Assembly: GCF_000314995.1 (NCBI RefSeq)
Contig: NZ_BAEO01000013.1
Location: 1-64,000, forward strand
Source of the DNA: Paraglaciecola arctica BSs20135
GTDB lineage: Bacteria; Pseudomonadota; Gammaproteobacteria; Enterobacterales; Alteromonadaceae
Reading direction: 5' to 3'
Length of the DNA stretch: 64,000 bases
Shown here: positions 56,193 through 64,000 of the stretch, piece after piece
Numbering within the stretch: the first letter of the stretch is position 1
Layout of the letters: each line of letters opens with the position of its first letter
Position numbers and translations under genes: made by a program
Notes under the pieces: generated by a model
What the model saw: only the letters and a program-made list of their open reading frames with translations
The model's database searches: none
What the model was told of the DNA's origin: nothing

Positions 56193-57334
56193 ATTGGTTT
56201 CTCTCTTGATGTTAATTTTTCTGCCTCATACCATATGAGTCTTGAGTCAAACGACATTGCCGCTAACATGGTACTTATCACTACACCACAAAATGCGAGT
56301 GCCGCGTGGCCTGGCAATATATTCATTACGTTGCCGAGTTGTATTAAGCTTACCAATACAGCGACTACAAACACATCTATCATCGACCAACGACCAACAA
56401 ACTCTGTGAACCGATACCAAAACATTCTTTCACGAAAAGCATATTGCTGATTAGTTTGAACTGAATAATTTAACCAACACAAAATAATTATCTTCGCCAC
56501 TGGGATTAACACACTGGCAATAAAAATAATAACTGCAATAGGGTATGAACCCATTTTCCAGAGAATTATTACACCTCCCAATATTGTACTTGGGTCGTCG
56601 CTGCCTAAAACACTGGTATGCATTATCGGTAAAATATTAGCTGGAATATATAACAACGCTGATGTGAATAACCAAGCCCATGTTGTTTGAATACTGCGAT
56701 TGCGATCAATAGCTATGTACTCATCTTCAATATTGCCAATTAGCAGTTGTTGAAGCTGGTATTTGTCTACATACAACAAGGTAATGGTCATAAAAAGTGT
56801 AAAAAGCAGGTAAGCGTAAAAGGACAACCCTATTCCTATGTCTGCCATCGACATTATTTTAATTAGGCTAACTAATACTCCAATTAAAAATATTTCAGCC
56901 ATGGTCCAAGGGAGTAATTTAAATAACGCCTTTAACAGCCATTGTTCATGTTTTTGGTGCAAACCTAAGCCAAGTGGTACCAGTAAATATAATAAGCTTA
57001 TTAAAACAAAAGCGGGAAGAATTAACATTGCAACCGCTTGTATTAACGCAAGCAGCCCATAATCTTTTTCAACTAAAATCCATAGGCTACCCATAATATC
57101 AATGGATTGAGTTTGACCATTGACACTGAAAGACAGAAATTCAAATGGTAGGGATGCAAACAAAAATATAAGGGAAGTAGTCGCCAAAGCAATAATACGC
57201 TGCGACGCATTGTTGTGGTAAACAGTTAGCTGCAATCCACATCGAGGACACATAGCCGCTTGCTTATGGGACAATGTAGGCAACGTAACTTTATAGTGGC
57301 ATTCATGGCACAAAATAGAGTGTGTATTCGACAT
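56189..57334 (-). CDS. pqiA: Paraquat-inducible protein A
   Basis: The inner-membrane protein (381 residues from the ATG at 57334) has an N-terminal zinc-ribbon (CHECHY and CPRCGL) and two PqiA membrane domains, eight helices in all. I chose the ATG at 57334 because it gives MSNTHSILCHECHY, matching PqiA; the frame is open to a TTG at 57412. PqiA is the inner-membrane partner of PqiB. In E. coli the operon is induced by SoxRS and stress; I see no SoxS box here that I could defend. Confidence 0.92.
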   Translation of the reverse strand: MSNTHSILCHECHYKVTLPTLSHKQAAMCPRCGLQLTVYHNNASQRIIALATTSLIFLFASLPFEFLSFSVNGQTQSIDIMGSLWILVEKDYGLLALIQAVAMLILPAFVLISLLYLLVPLGLGLHQKHEQWLLKALFKLLPWTMAEIFLIGVLVSLIKIMSMADIGIGLSFYAYLLFTLFMTITLLYVDKYQLQQLLIGNIEDEYIAIDRNRSIQTTWAWLFTSALLYIPANILPIMHTSVLGSDDPSTILGGVIILWKMGSYPIAVIIFIASVLIPVAKIIILCWLNYSVQTNQQYAFRERMFWYRFTEFVGRWSMIDVFVVAVLVSLIQLGNVMNILPGHAALAFCGVVISTMLAAMSFDSRLIWYEAEKLTSREKPI

Positions 57335-57440
57335 TATGGACTTGGCTTTTTTTGTTTCAATCTGGATCACATTGTTGATGTCATAAATATTTACTGATCC
57401 ATTAAACATCAATTCAGCGCAAGATTCAGCAATAAGCTGG

Positions 57441-58835
57441 TTATGTTTTTACTGCTTGGTTTCGCGCTTCAATGAATGCGTCTACTGAACGCCTTATATC
57501 TTGTTCGGTAGTCGCCCAAGAACACAGACTGATACGTATGACACTTTTCTCTTGCCAAACTGAACCGCCACACCAACATTCACCGGATTGCTGCACTAGA
57601 GTTAAGGTTTTTTGTGTCAGTTGTTCGGTATCGCAGCTAATGATCACTTGATTAAAAACCACATCGTTTAATACTGTAAAGCCATTTTCAGTTAATAAAG
57701 TAGCAAACTTCTGTGCGTGGCTGTGCAGTTGTTCAACTAACTCAGCTATGCCTGAATGCCCTAAGTACTTTATTGCCGCCCACAGTTCTATAGCTCTGGC
57801 ACGTTTTGACATTTCCGGGGTATACAGTAAACCATCGCGCTGTTCACTGAACTGAATATAACTGCCTTGTTGATGTAGGGCACTAGTTAACGCTTCGGCG
57901 TCTTTGCATAATACAACACCACAATCATAAGGTGTGTTTAGTGTTTTATGGGCATCTACTGACCACGAATCGCCTAGCTCCATACCTTTGGTTTGACTAG
58001 CAAACACTTTAGACGCTTTCGCCCATAATCCGAATGCGCCATCGATATGGACCCAAGCTTGGGCTTTATTTGCCAACTGGCATATTTGACTAAAGTCATC
58101 GAATGCACCTGAATTTACGTTACCTGCTTGTAACACCAAAATGCAACTAGGATCTAAATGTGGCAGTTTTTCCACAATCATTCGACCTTGTTTATCGCAA
58201 TCTACCCACTCAATAGATGCCTGTCCAAAGCCTAATAAACTGATGGCTTTCGCTACAGTGCCGTGCGTTTGTTTACCTAGTATCAGGCGAATTTTGGGAG
58301 CACCAAATAACCCTTGTTGATTAACGTCCCAACCTAACTTTTGTAGCTGACGAAATCGTGCTGCAGCAAGTCCCGCTAACGTCGCAATAGACGTGCCGCT
58401 AACAAAGCCTGCTACTGTCTGTTCAGGTAAGTCAAATAGTTGATTAAGCCAACTTTGACAAATACTCTCCAGCTTAGATGCAATTGGTGACATCACATAT
58501 AAAGCTGCATTTTGATCCCATACGTCTGCTAACCATTTAGTGGCTAAAGTAACGGGTAGGGCATTGCCGTTTACAAACCCAAAATAACGGCCCCCTGTTT
58601 GGGCCACTGTATTTACTGAACCTACAGTGTTTAGGAGCTCCAATAATAAAGCTGGGTCGCTACTGATTTCAGGTAAAGGTTCATCAAATATGGTAAGTTT
58701 TCTAAGGTTCTCACTACTAGGAAATACCCGCTGTTCTGACACCTTATCAACATAATCAAAGGCCGCCTGTTGTGCTTGTTTCAGTAGTGCTTTAGTTTTT
58801 TGTTGTTTAAGTAATTCTACTTGTAGCTTGTTCAT
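57441..58835 (-). CDS. PLP-dependent group II decarboxylase family protein
   Basis: The 464-residue protein belongs to the aromatic-amino-acid/glutamate decarboxylase fold. The PLP lysine lies in SVDAHKTLNTPYDCG, and the aldimine-stacking and phosphate-binding regions are around VSGTSIATLAGLAAAR and HIDGAFGLWA. I chose the ATG at 58835, with AGAGG 6 bases upstream; the frame stays open 108 bases further up with no support. The substrate is unknown. It precedes pqiA on the same strand by 106 bases, so it may or may not share its transcript. Confidence 0.87.
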   Translation of the reverse strand: MNKLQVELLKQQKTKALLKQAQQAAFDYVDKVSEQRVFPSSENLRKLTIFDEPLPEISSDPALLLELLNTVGSVNTVAQTGGRYFGFVNGNALPVTLATKWLADVWDQNAALYVMSPIASKLESICQSWLNQLFDLPEQTVAGFVSGTSIATLAGLAAARFRQLQKLGWDVNQQGLFGAPKIRLILGKQTHGTVAKAISLLGFGQASIEWVDCDKQGRMIVEKLPHLDPSCILVLQAGNVNSGAFDDFSQICQLANKAQAWVHIDGAFGLWAKASKVFASQTKGMELGDSWSVDAHKTLNTPYDCGVVLCKDAEALTSALHQQGSYIQFSEQRDGLLYTPEMSKRARAIELWAAIKYLGHSGIAELVEQLHSHAQKFATLLTENGFTVLNDVVFNQVIISCDTEQLTQKTLTLVQQSGECWCGGSVWQEKSVIRISLCSWATTEQDIRRSVDAFIEARNQAVKT

Positions 58836-59066
58836 TTTTGCCTCTTTGATGCTAAAGAGATTATTACGCTTATTGATACACCTTGACAGATACAGATTAG
58901 TTTTTTTCAATGTATACAGTTTCAAAATAACCACAAAGACCACGCAGCGGACAATTAAGGTTACAATTATTAATGCACGACTTGGTCTGTTTTGCTTTTC
59001 AGCAAGCCAAATTTAGGTTAACAACGTTCACAATAATAAATAAAATTAACGACAGTAGGGGAAAGA

Positions 59067-61151
59067 ATGAAAAAAACAATCATTAGTAGCGCTATTGCTT
59101 CAGTACTATTACTTGGCGCATGCAGTAAGCAGGCTGAACCAGAACAAACCAATATGGCTGAAAAAACGGCCGCAGCAGATATGTCGAAAGGCTCAGCTGA
59201 ATTAGGTAGCTTCGGTGTTGAACTTGATGCCCGAGATCAATCCATTAAGCCAGGTGATGACTTTTTTAGTTATGCCGGTGGTACTTGGTATAAGAACTTT
59301 GAAATTCCAAGCGACAAAACCCGTTACGGTGCATTTGATAAATTAGCTGAACGCAGCGAAACACAAATTAAAGAACTGATAGAAGAAATCAGTCAAGGTT
59401 CAGATTTAGACCCTGAGCAACAAATGATTGCAGATTTTTATACTGCATATATGGACACTGATACTGCTAACGCTAAAGGCCTGGCACCAATCACGCCAAT
59501 ACTGGATAAAATTAGCAAGATTAAAAATAAACGTGTCCTAACTGCTGCCTTCGGTAGTGCTTGGGTAGATGGTTCAATTAGTCCAATTAGTGGCAGCATG
59601 TGGTTTAACCGCTTAGATCCCGATCAGTATCAAATGTCTATTGGTGTCAGTGGACTAGGTTTACCCGATCGTTCTTATTATCTTGAAGACTCAGAAAGTT
59701 TTGTTGAAATTCGCAACGCTTACGTTGCACATATCGAACAAATGTTAAATTTCGCGAAGGTTGCAGATGCTGCTGAAAAATCGCAACAAATACTCGCACT
59801 CGAAACCAAAATAGCTGCGGTTCAATGGCCTCGTGAAAAACGTCGCGATAGAGATCTGTCACTTAATCAAATAGAACGTGAATATTTATCCGATACATAC
59901 AACGGTTTTGATTGGGATACATATTTTTCTCAAACGGGGTATAAAATACCTCATCTTAATATATCGCAACCGCAGCCCATTAAAGACGTGATTAAAGTAA
60001 TAAAAGAGCAACCTCTTGCTGTGTGGAAGGACTATATGACTTACCATACTATTTCTAATCATGCTTCACTCTTATCTGATGATATTTTTAATGCTAACTT
60101 TGACTTTTATGGTAAAACATTAAATGGTCAGCAAGAGCCTCGTCCCCGTTGGAAACGAGCAATTTCTGAAATGTCTGGAACTGACTCTTTAGGTTTCGCC
60201 ATAGGCAAAACATACGTTGAAAAACATTTTCCTGCTAATTCGAAAGCACAAATGGCTGATTTAGTTAAAAATTTGCGTAAAGCTCTGGGTGAGCGTATTG
60301 AAGGCCTAGATTGGATGAGCCCTGAAACCAAGGTTAATGCCCAGGCCAAACTGGCTGCCTTTGTACCAAAAATTGGTTACCCAGATGAATGGCAAAGTTT
60401 TGCGGGATTGGACATAAAAGCAGACGATTTGTTAGGAAATGTGCTGCGTATGCGGAAGTTTTTCCGCGAAGATAGTGCCAGTAAAGAATTACAGAAAACC
60501 GATCGCAATCGCTGGGGAATGGCACCACAAAGAGTCAACGCTTATTACAATAGCTCGTTTAACGAAATTGTTTTCCCTGCTGCAATATTACAACCACCAT
60601 TCTTCGACCCTAATGCTGATCCTGCCGTTAACTATGGCGGAATAGGCGCAGTCATTGGCCATGAAATGGGTCACGGTTTTGACGACCAAGGCTCTAAATC
60701 AGATGCTAATGGTATTCAGAAAAACTGGTGGACTGATAAAGACAGAGCTGCTTTTGAAATTAAAGCCGATGCACTTGCTGCGCAATACAGTGCCTATGAG
60801 CCAATCCCAGGGAATTTTGTCAACGGTCGTAATAGTTTAGGCGAAAACATAGGTGATGTAGGTGGTTTAGCCATGGCTTACCATGCTTATAAACTTAGCT
60901 TAAATGGTAAAGAAGCACCTGTGATTGATGGCGTAACTGGCGACCAACGTTTCTTTTTAGCTTGGGCGCAAGTATGGCGAGAAAAACGTACAGAAGAAAG
61001 TATGTTGTCACAATTAAAAGGTGGAACCCATGCTCCTGGTCGTTACCGTGCTTTGGCTCCGCGTAATCACGATGCTTGGTATGAAGCCTTTAACGTACAA
61101 CCTGAAGATGCTTTATATTTAGCACCTGAAGATCGAGTGCGTATTTGGTAA
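59067..61151 (+). CDS. M13 family metallopeptidase lipoprotein (PepO/neprilysin type)
   Basis: The 694-residue protein has a lipoprotein signal (lipobox LGAC, C19) and the neprilysin fold. Zinc ligands are H532 and H536 in VIGHEMGHGFDDQG and the Glu of ENIGDVGGLAMAY; the substrate-binding NAYYNSSFNEIVFPAAIL and C-terminal LAPEDRVRIW are typical. It degrades oligopeptides in the envelope. The start has a GGGGAAAG ribosome site. It is monocistronic, ends at a strong bidirectional terminator and converges with the MDR gene. Confidence 0.93.
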   Translation: MKKTIISSAIASVLLLGACSKQAEPEQTNMAEKTAAADMSKGSAELGSFGVELDARDQSIKPGDDFFSYAGGTWYKNFEIPSDKTRYGAFDKLAERSETQIKELIEEISQGSDLDPEQQMIADFYTAYMDTDTANAKGLAPITPILDKISKIKNKRVLTAAFGSAWVDGSISPISGSMWFNRLDPDQYQMSIGVSGLGLPDRSYYLEDSESFVEIRNAYVAHIEQMLNFAKVADAAEKSQQILALETKIAAVQWPREKRRDRDLSLNQIEREYLSDTYNGFDWDTYFSQTGYKIPHLNISQPQPIKDVIKVIKEQPLAVWKDYMTYHTISNHASLLSDDIFNANFDFYGKTLNGQQEPRPRWKRAISEMSGTDSLGFAIGKTYVEKHFPANSKAQMADLVKNLRKALGERIEGLDWMSPETKVNAQAKLAAFVPKIGYPDEWQSFAGLDIKADDLLGNVLRMRKFFREDSASKELQKTDRNRWGMAPQRVNAYYNSSFNEIVFPAAILQPPFFDPNADPAVNYGGIGAVIGHEMGHGFDDQGSKSDANGIQKNWWTDKDRAAFEIKADALAAQYSAYEPIPGNFVNGRNSLGENIGDVGGLAMAYHAYKLSLNGKEAPVIDGVTGDQRFFLAWAQVWREKRTEESMLSQLKGGTHAPGRYRALAPRNHDAWYEAFNVQPEDALYLAPEDRVRIW

Positions 61152-61170
61152 TTCAATTTTAGATGATATA

Positions 61171-61201
61171 AAAAAACGGGCGCAAATAGCGCCCGTTTTT
61201 T
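61171..61201. terminator. Bidirectional terminator between M13 peptidase and MDR genes
   Basis: A perfect 13-bp stem (61171-61183 with 61189-61201, AAAAAACGGGCGC arms) around AAATA has an A-run on one side and a T-run on the other, so it works on both strands for the convergent genes. Confidence 0.93.
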
Positions 61202-61214
61202 ATTTGGTGGTTTG

Positions 61215-62336
61215 TTAACCTTTGGAAGGATTGACCAGGTATTTTGCACCTGTTTTTTTAGCGTTGTACTTGAGTGCAGTTTTAGGTTGTATTACTTCTT
61301 CTAAACTAAGCTCTTTGGTAAAATTAGAAGCAAAAGTGGTGTTTATTTCATTTGCCACTTTTTTGTGTAATTCCGCTACCTGTGCAGGTGCCAATTTACC
61401 TAAGAAACGCATTAATAACCATCCGCCTATACCCCATGTCATACCATATGCACGATTAAGTATTGTAGGAGCGAAGTCTAAACCGCCATAGATATAAACT
61501 TGTTTATTGGCTTCTGAGCCATAAGTATTGAAGCCTACAGCATCTTTGCTACCCACAGCTTCCATTGCAGTCAAAATGTCACTAACTAAGTCACCGCCAC
61601 CAATAGCATCAAAGGCAAGAGTCGCGCCTGTTTCTGCAATTGCTTTATATAAATCGGCTTTAAAGCTTGGGCTAGATGAATCGCAAATATGTTTAGCGCC
61701 AATCTCTTTTAAAATATCGGTCTGTTGCTGATTACGCACAACATTCACTAAAGGCACGTTTTCAGCTAGACAGATTTTGTTGAGCATTTGACCTAAAGCT
61801 GACGCCGCCGCTGTATGTACCAATCCAGTATGACCTTCCATACGCATTGTCTCGACCATACCCAAGGCGGTTAGAGGATTTACAAATGATGATGCGGCTT
61901 CTTTAGCTGTGGTGCCTTCGTTATGCACTATACAAGCTTGCATAGGCACACAACAATATTCGCTATATGTAGCCCCCGATAAAACACCTACGGTTTTACC
62001 CATTAAGGCTTTTGCTGCAGGGTGGTCGCCAGTTGCTACCACTGTACCCGCACCTTCATTACCAATAGGTAAAACTTGGTCTAATCTGGATTTAATCCGT
62101 GGCAACATACCTTTAAATATAGGAGCCGTCATGACTTTTTGGGCTGGATCGTACTCTGCTTCTTCCAAATTAGCGGGGCCAAACATGGGCCACATATCCG
62201 ACGGGTTTATAGGAGCCGCTTCAATACGTACTATGACTTCATGAGATTTAGGAGTGGGCACATCCTGTTCTTTTAAGGACATTTCAAGTTGTCCATCAGA
62301 AGTGATCAAGGTGAAAAGTTGCTTAGATGTTTTCAT
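61215..62336 (-). CDS. MDR-family zinc-type dehydrogenase / enoyl reductase-like protein
   Basis: The 373-residue medium-chain dehydrogenase/reductase has the GroES-like N-domain (EVIVRIEAAPINPSDMWPMFG) and a Rossmann cofactor domain (GLVHTAAASALGQMLNKIC). The catalytic-zinc ligands of alcohol dehydrogenases are not visible, and INPSD is typical of quinone oxidoreductase and enoyl-reductase branches. It is probably an NADPH-dependent reductase of unknown substrate. It stands alone. Confidence 0.83.
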   Translation of the reverse strand: MKTSKQLFTLITSDGQLEMSLKEQDVPTPKSHEVIVRIEAAPINPSDMWPMFGPANLEEAEYDPAQKVMTAPIFKGMLPRIKSRLDQVLPIGNEGAGTVVATGDHPAAKALMGKTVGVLSGATYSEYCCVPMQACIVHNEGTTAKEAASSFVNPLTALGMVETMRMEGHTGLVHTAAASALGQMLNKICLAENVPLVNVVRNQQQTDILKEIGAKHICDSSSPSFKADLYKAIAETGATLAFDAIGGGDLVSDILTAMEAVGSKDAVGFNTYGSEANKQVYIYGGLDFAPTILNRAYGMTWGIGGWLLMRFLGKLAPAQVAELHKKVANEINTTFASNFTKELSLEEVIQPKTALKYNAKKTGAKYLVNPSKG

Positions 62337-62720
62337 TGTTGTTTTCCCTAGCTTATAAAAGTAACTATAAAGTTAACTGAACCAGAATATTTCTGCCATT
62401 TTAATGGTGAACATAGGTCGATAATTTGTATGTATGGAAAAGTTGTATTGTCATTCGATGTTCTAATGTTATTAGCAAATAGTGGATTGAAGTGATTCCT
62501 CGCTATGGCCTAGTTGATTTGACTGTATGCTACTCCTATTCTGCAAAATAGGAGCCTTCTCATTTATTAATGTGTTTATTAACAATGGATGAAATATTTA
62601 GGGAACAGTTCACCAACTATGGGCTTTAAAGCTGGCTGACTAGCAATTTAACTGACACAAATCAGGTTTTATGCCAGCACTTTGACTGGCATCTAAGTAA
62701 GCAGAATTCAGCTTGATTAA
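62337..62720. other. 384-base intergenic region with one hairpin
   Basis: I see no gene. An 8-bp hairpin (CTCCTATT 62533-62540 with AATAGGAG 62547-62554) is followed by CCTTCTCATTT, too poor in T to be a good terminator on the plus strand. The FKBP gene ends at 62721 and the MDR gene begins at 62336, both minus, so the MDR promoter must lie here. Confidence 0.5.
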
Positions 62721-63191
62721 CTATTGAATTTCTAAAAGCTCTACTTCAAAAATCAACAAAGAACCTGGCGTTATTTTTCCAGTAGCTCTATCGCCATATC
62801 CCAATACAGATGGAATAAAAAATTTAAATTTATCACCAACAACCATCAATTGAACCCCTTCAGTCCATCCTTTTATCACTTGATTTAGACCAAAACTAAT
62901 GGGTTGCCCACGCTCTACCGAACTATCAAATACACTACCGTCCAATAACAAACCATGATAATGCACTTTTACAGTTGAGTTGGCACTTGGGTGACTATTG
63001 CCTTCGCCTTTTTGTAATACTTGATATTGCAAACCAGAAGCCGTTTCAAGCACATCTTCATTAGTTTTGTTTTTGGCTAAGAACGCTTTTCCTATCGCAA
63101 CATTTTCCACAGCTAGTTTTTTATTAGTTGAGTTTCTAGTGAAGTAGAATATCGCCAATGCAATGACTACAAGTAAAACAATAAATTTCAT
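62721..63191 (-). CDS. FKBP-type peptidyl-prolyl cis-trans isomerase
   Basis: The 156-residue protein has an N-terminal hydrophobic helix (about residues 2-18) acting as signal or anchor, a short linker and an FKBP domain (about 65-156) with VKVHYHGLLLDGSVFDSS, VIKGWTEGVQLM, IPSVLGYGDRA and LLIFEVELLEI. It resembles the FklB/FkpA-type catalytic domain without the dimerisation domain. It likely assists folding in the periplasm. Monocistronic. Confidence 0.9.
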   Translation of the reverse strand: MKFIVLLVVIALAIFYFTRNSTNKKLAVENVAIGKAFLAKNKTNEDVLETASGLQYQVLQKGEGNSHPSANSTVKVHYHGLLLDGSVFDSSVERGQPISFGLNQVIKGWTEGVQLMVVGDKFKFFIPSVLGYGDRATGKITPGSLLIFEVELLEIQ

Positions 63192-63478
63192 AACCTGTCC
63201 TATTAATGATTTGGATTTTGTATTCTAACACTTGATTCTTTGAGCTGTGGTGAGTAAATAGATACAAGCCAAAAATTTCTCACCACAGAAAGAACAGCGT
63301 ACACAAAGAAAAGAAAAGAAAAGAAAATTGTGACTTAGCTGAAAATAGATATCTAGCACTTCTGGTCAATGGAGACAAATTAAAGCTGACGGGCTGGAAT
63401 GATGAGCGGTCATATGATTAATACCTGATGACTGTTTCAAAAACTGAATAAGCGGATGGTGACATCCACCCGTATATA

Positions 63479-63653
63479 CCCCGTCATTTCCGCGAAGGCG
63501 GGAACCTCCAACAACATCTGTAGATTTCAATAAAGTATCTTATTTCCAAAGTTAAAATTGATTGAAATACACTGATATCATACTGTTTTTAAACGATTTA
63601 AATTGGCTGTACGGTAAATGTTAGTGGGTTCCCTCCTCCGAGGGAATGACGTG
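63479..63653. repeat. Pair of oppositely oriented REP-like palindromes
   Basis: Copy one contains CCGTCATTTCCGC with its loop and GCGGGAACCTCC; its stem is 63487-63493 with 63498-63504 (one G-U). Copy two is the reverse type, TTCCCTC (63629-63635) pairing with GAGGGAA (63640-63646) and then TGACG. Both fit the GTCATTCCCGCGAAAGCGGGAA-like REP seen in many Gammaproteobacteria. Confidence 0.65.
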
Positions 63654-63848
63654 TAATATCTTCAATATCTGCGCCGTCAGCGAGGTGTAATATCTTAAAA
63701 ATCCTCACCGTCTGTTTACTGCTAATTGGGATCGTTCACTGCGCGGTTCGGCTATGACCGCTTCTGGCACATTCGAACCAGTCAGCTCAAACTCATCAAT
63801 CCAATAATAATTCTCTTTTTACCAGCTTTCCCTCTGTGCTCTCTGTGT

Positions 63849-63870
63849 CCTCTGTGGTTAAAATTCTTTT
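63849..63870. repeat. Second copy of the CACAGAGG-type repeat
   Basis: This 22-base stretch is the exact reverse complement of 37926-37947 and is preceded by CTCTGTGCTCTCTGTGT, further units of the same motif. It demonstrates dispersal of the element within the window. Confidence 0.75.
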
Positions 63871-63947
63871 CGCTTTTAACTGCTTCTGCTATTGGCTTAA
63901 CCTATGCCGTGGGTAATAATAGTTCGTCTATTTTTTTTGGTTAAGTC

Positions 63948-64000
63948 ATGAAGTCATCTATTTTCTTCTACATCTTGGTGTTAGGATTTTTTTCCCCGTT
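63948..64000 (+). CDS. Possible start of an exported protein, cut by the window end
   Basis: An ATG at 63948 opens a frame running to the window edge, encoding MKSSIFFYILVLGFFSP, a basic residue followed by a hydrophobic stretch like a signal peptide. The ribosome site is poor. With only 17 codons the call is tentative. Confidence 0.3.
   Translation, partial: MKSSIFFYILVLGFFSP

Larger units (their letters stand above)
63192..63947. other. Repeat-rich intergenic region at the right edge
   Basis: No credible gene is seen in these 756 bases. A 72-codon plus-strand frame at 63726-63944 runs through a dispersed repeat and is rejected. The region holds a (GAAAA)4 tract (63308-63327), two REP-like palindromes in opposite orientation (63479-63509 and 63627-63653), a direct repeat GTGTAATATCTT (around 63651 and 63687) and a CACAGAGG-type repeat (63849-63870). 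Confidence 0.65.

Noticed and set aside
63726-63944. 72-codon plus-strand frame near the right edge
   Set aside because: Its second half is the CACAGAGG-type dispersed repeat read as protein; no start signal.

Overview
The window reads as a chromosomal housekeeping segment of a marine gammaproteobacterium of the order Alteromonadales, most like Alteromonas/Paraglaciecola/Glaciecola. This is an inference from gene order (purB-hflD-mnmA; gltA divergent from sdhCDAB-sucABCD; smrB/prmB-aroC; pqiABC), from protein types typical of that group (DUF2986, a small so-called Fis-family protein, propeller-GGDEF proteins, GlyGly-CTERM-like exported protease) and from AT-rich base composition. I see no rRNA, tRNA, CRISPR array, intact insertion sequence, prophage or classical defence island.

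Layout. 1-7.3 kb (minus strand): a dispersed-repeat-like block abutting a truncated GNAT gene, then roxA, a membrane adenylate cyclase, purB, hflD, mnmA and a solitary periplasmic binding protein. 7.3-19.5 kb: the TCA block, gltA (minus) facing away from sdhC-sdhD-sdhA-sdhB-sucA-sucB-sucC-sucD (plus). It carries intercistronic hairpins, a strong terminator after sucD and a SucB with two lipoyl domains. 19.6-29.7 kb: a large exported subtilase, panE-like reductase, RluA-type pseudouridine synthase, orphan Hpt protein, gshA, a transglycosylase-like lipoprotein and a shortened nucleotide-sugar dehydrogenase relative. 30-39 kb: DUF2986, an alpha/beta hydrolase lacking its nucleophile serine, a diguanylate cyclase, a SpoU-class methyltransferase, smrB, prmB, aroC, an MFS carrier, a cold-shock gene with a clear promoter and long leader, and ansA. 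39-46.9 kb: exported M24 and DUF885 peptidases, a Rieske oxygenase, a gluzincin, a dienelactone hydrolase and four small proteins including ppnP. 46.9-64 kb: a 1112-residue periplasmic propeller/GGDEF sensor, an overlapping trio (conserved hypothetical, DUF3820, ABC exporter), another diguanylate cyclase, pqiABC, a PLP decarboxylase, an M13 peptidase, an MDR dehydrogenase, an FKBP and a repeat-rich right edge.

How the parts fit. The central theme is aerobic carbon metabolism: citrate synthase, succinate dehydrogenase, 2-oxoglutarate dehydrogenase E1/E2 and succinyl-CoA synthetase in one block, with an ArcA-box-like direct repeat upstream of sdhC. A second theme is second-messenger signalling: one adenylate cyclase and three diguanylate cyclases, all three with an RxxD inhibitory site. 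A third is export of peptidases (S8, M13, M24, DUF885, a gluzincin), consistent with a heterotroph feeding on peptides. I did not find a convincing new multi-gene system. The best leads are the serine-less hydrolase, the tandem-lipoyl SucB, the propeller-GGDEF array, an orphan short ORF with hairpin at 23.96-24.05 kb, and several palindromic intergenic repeats.
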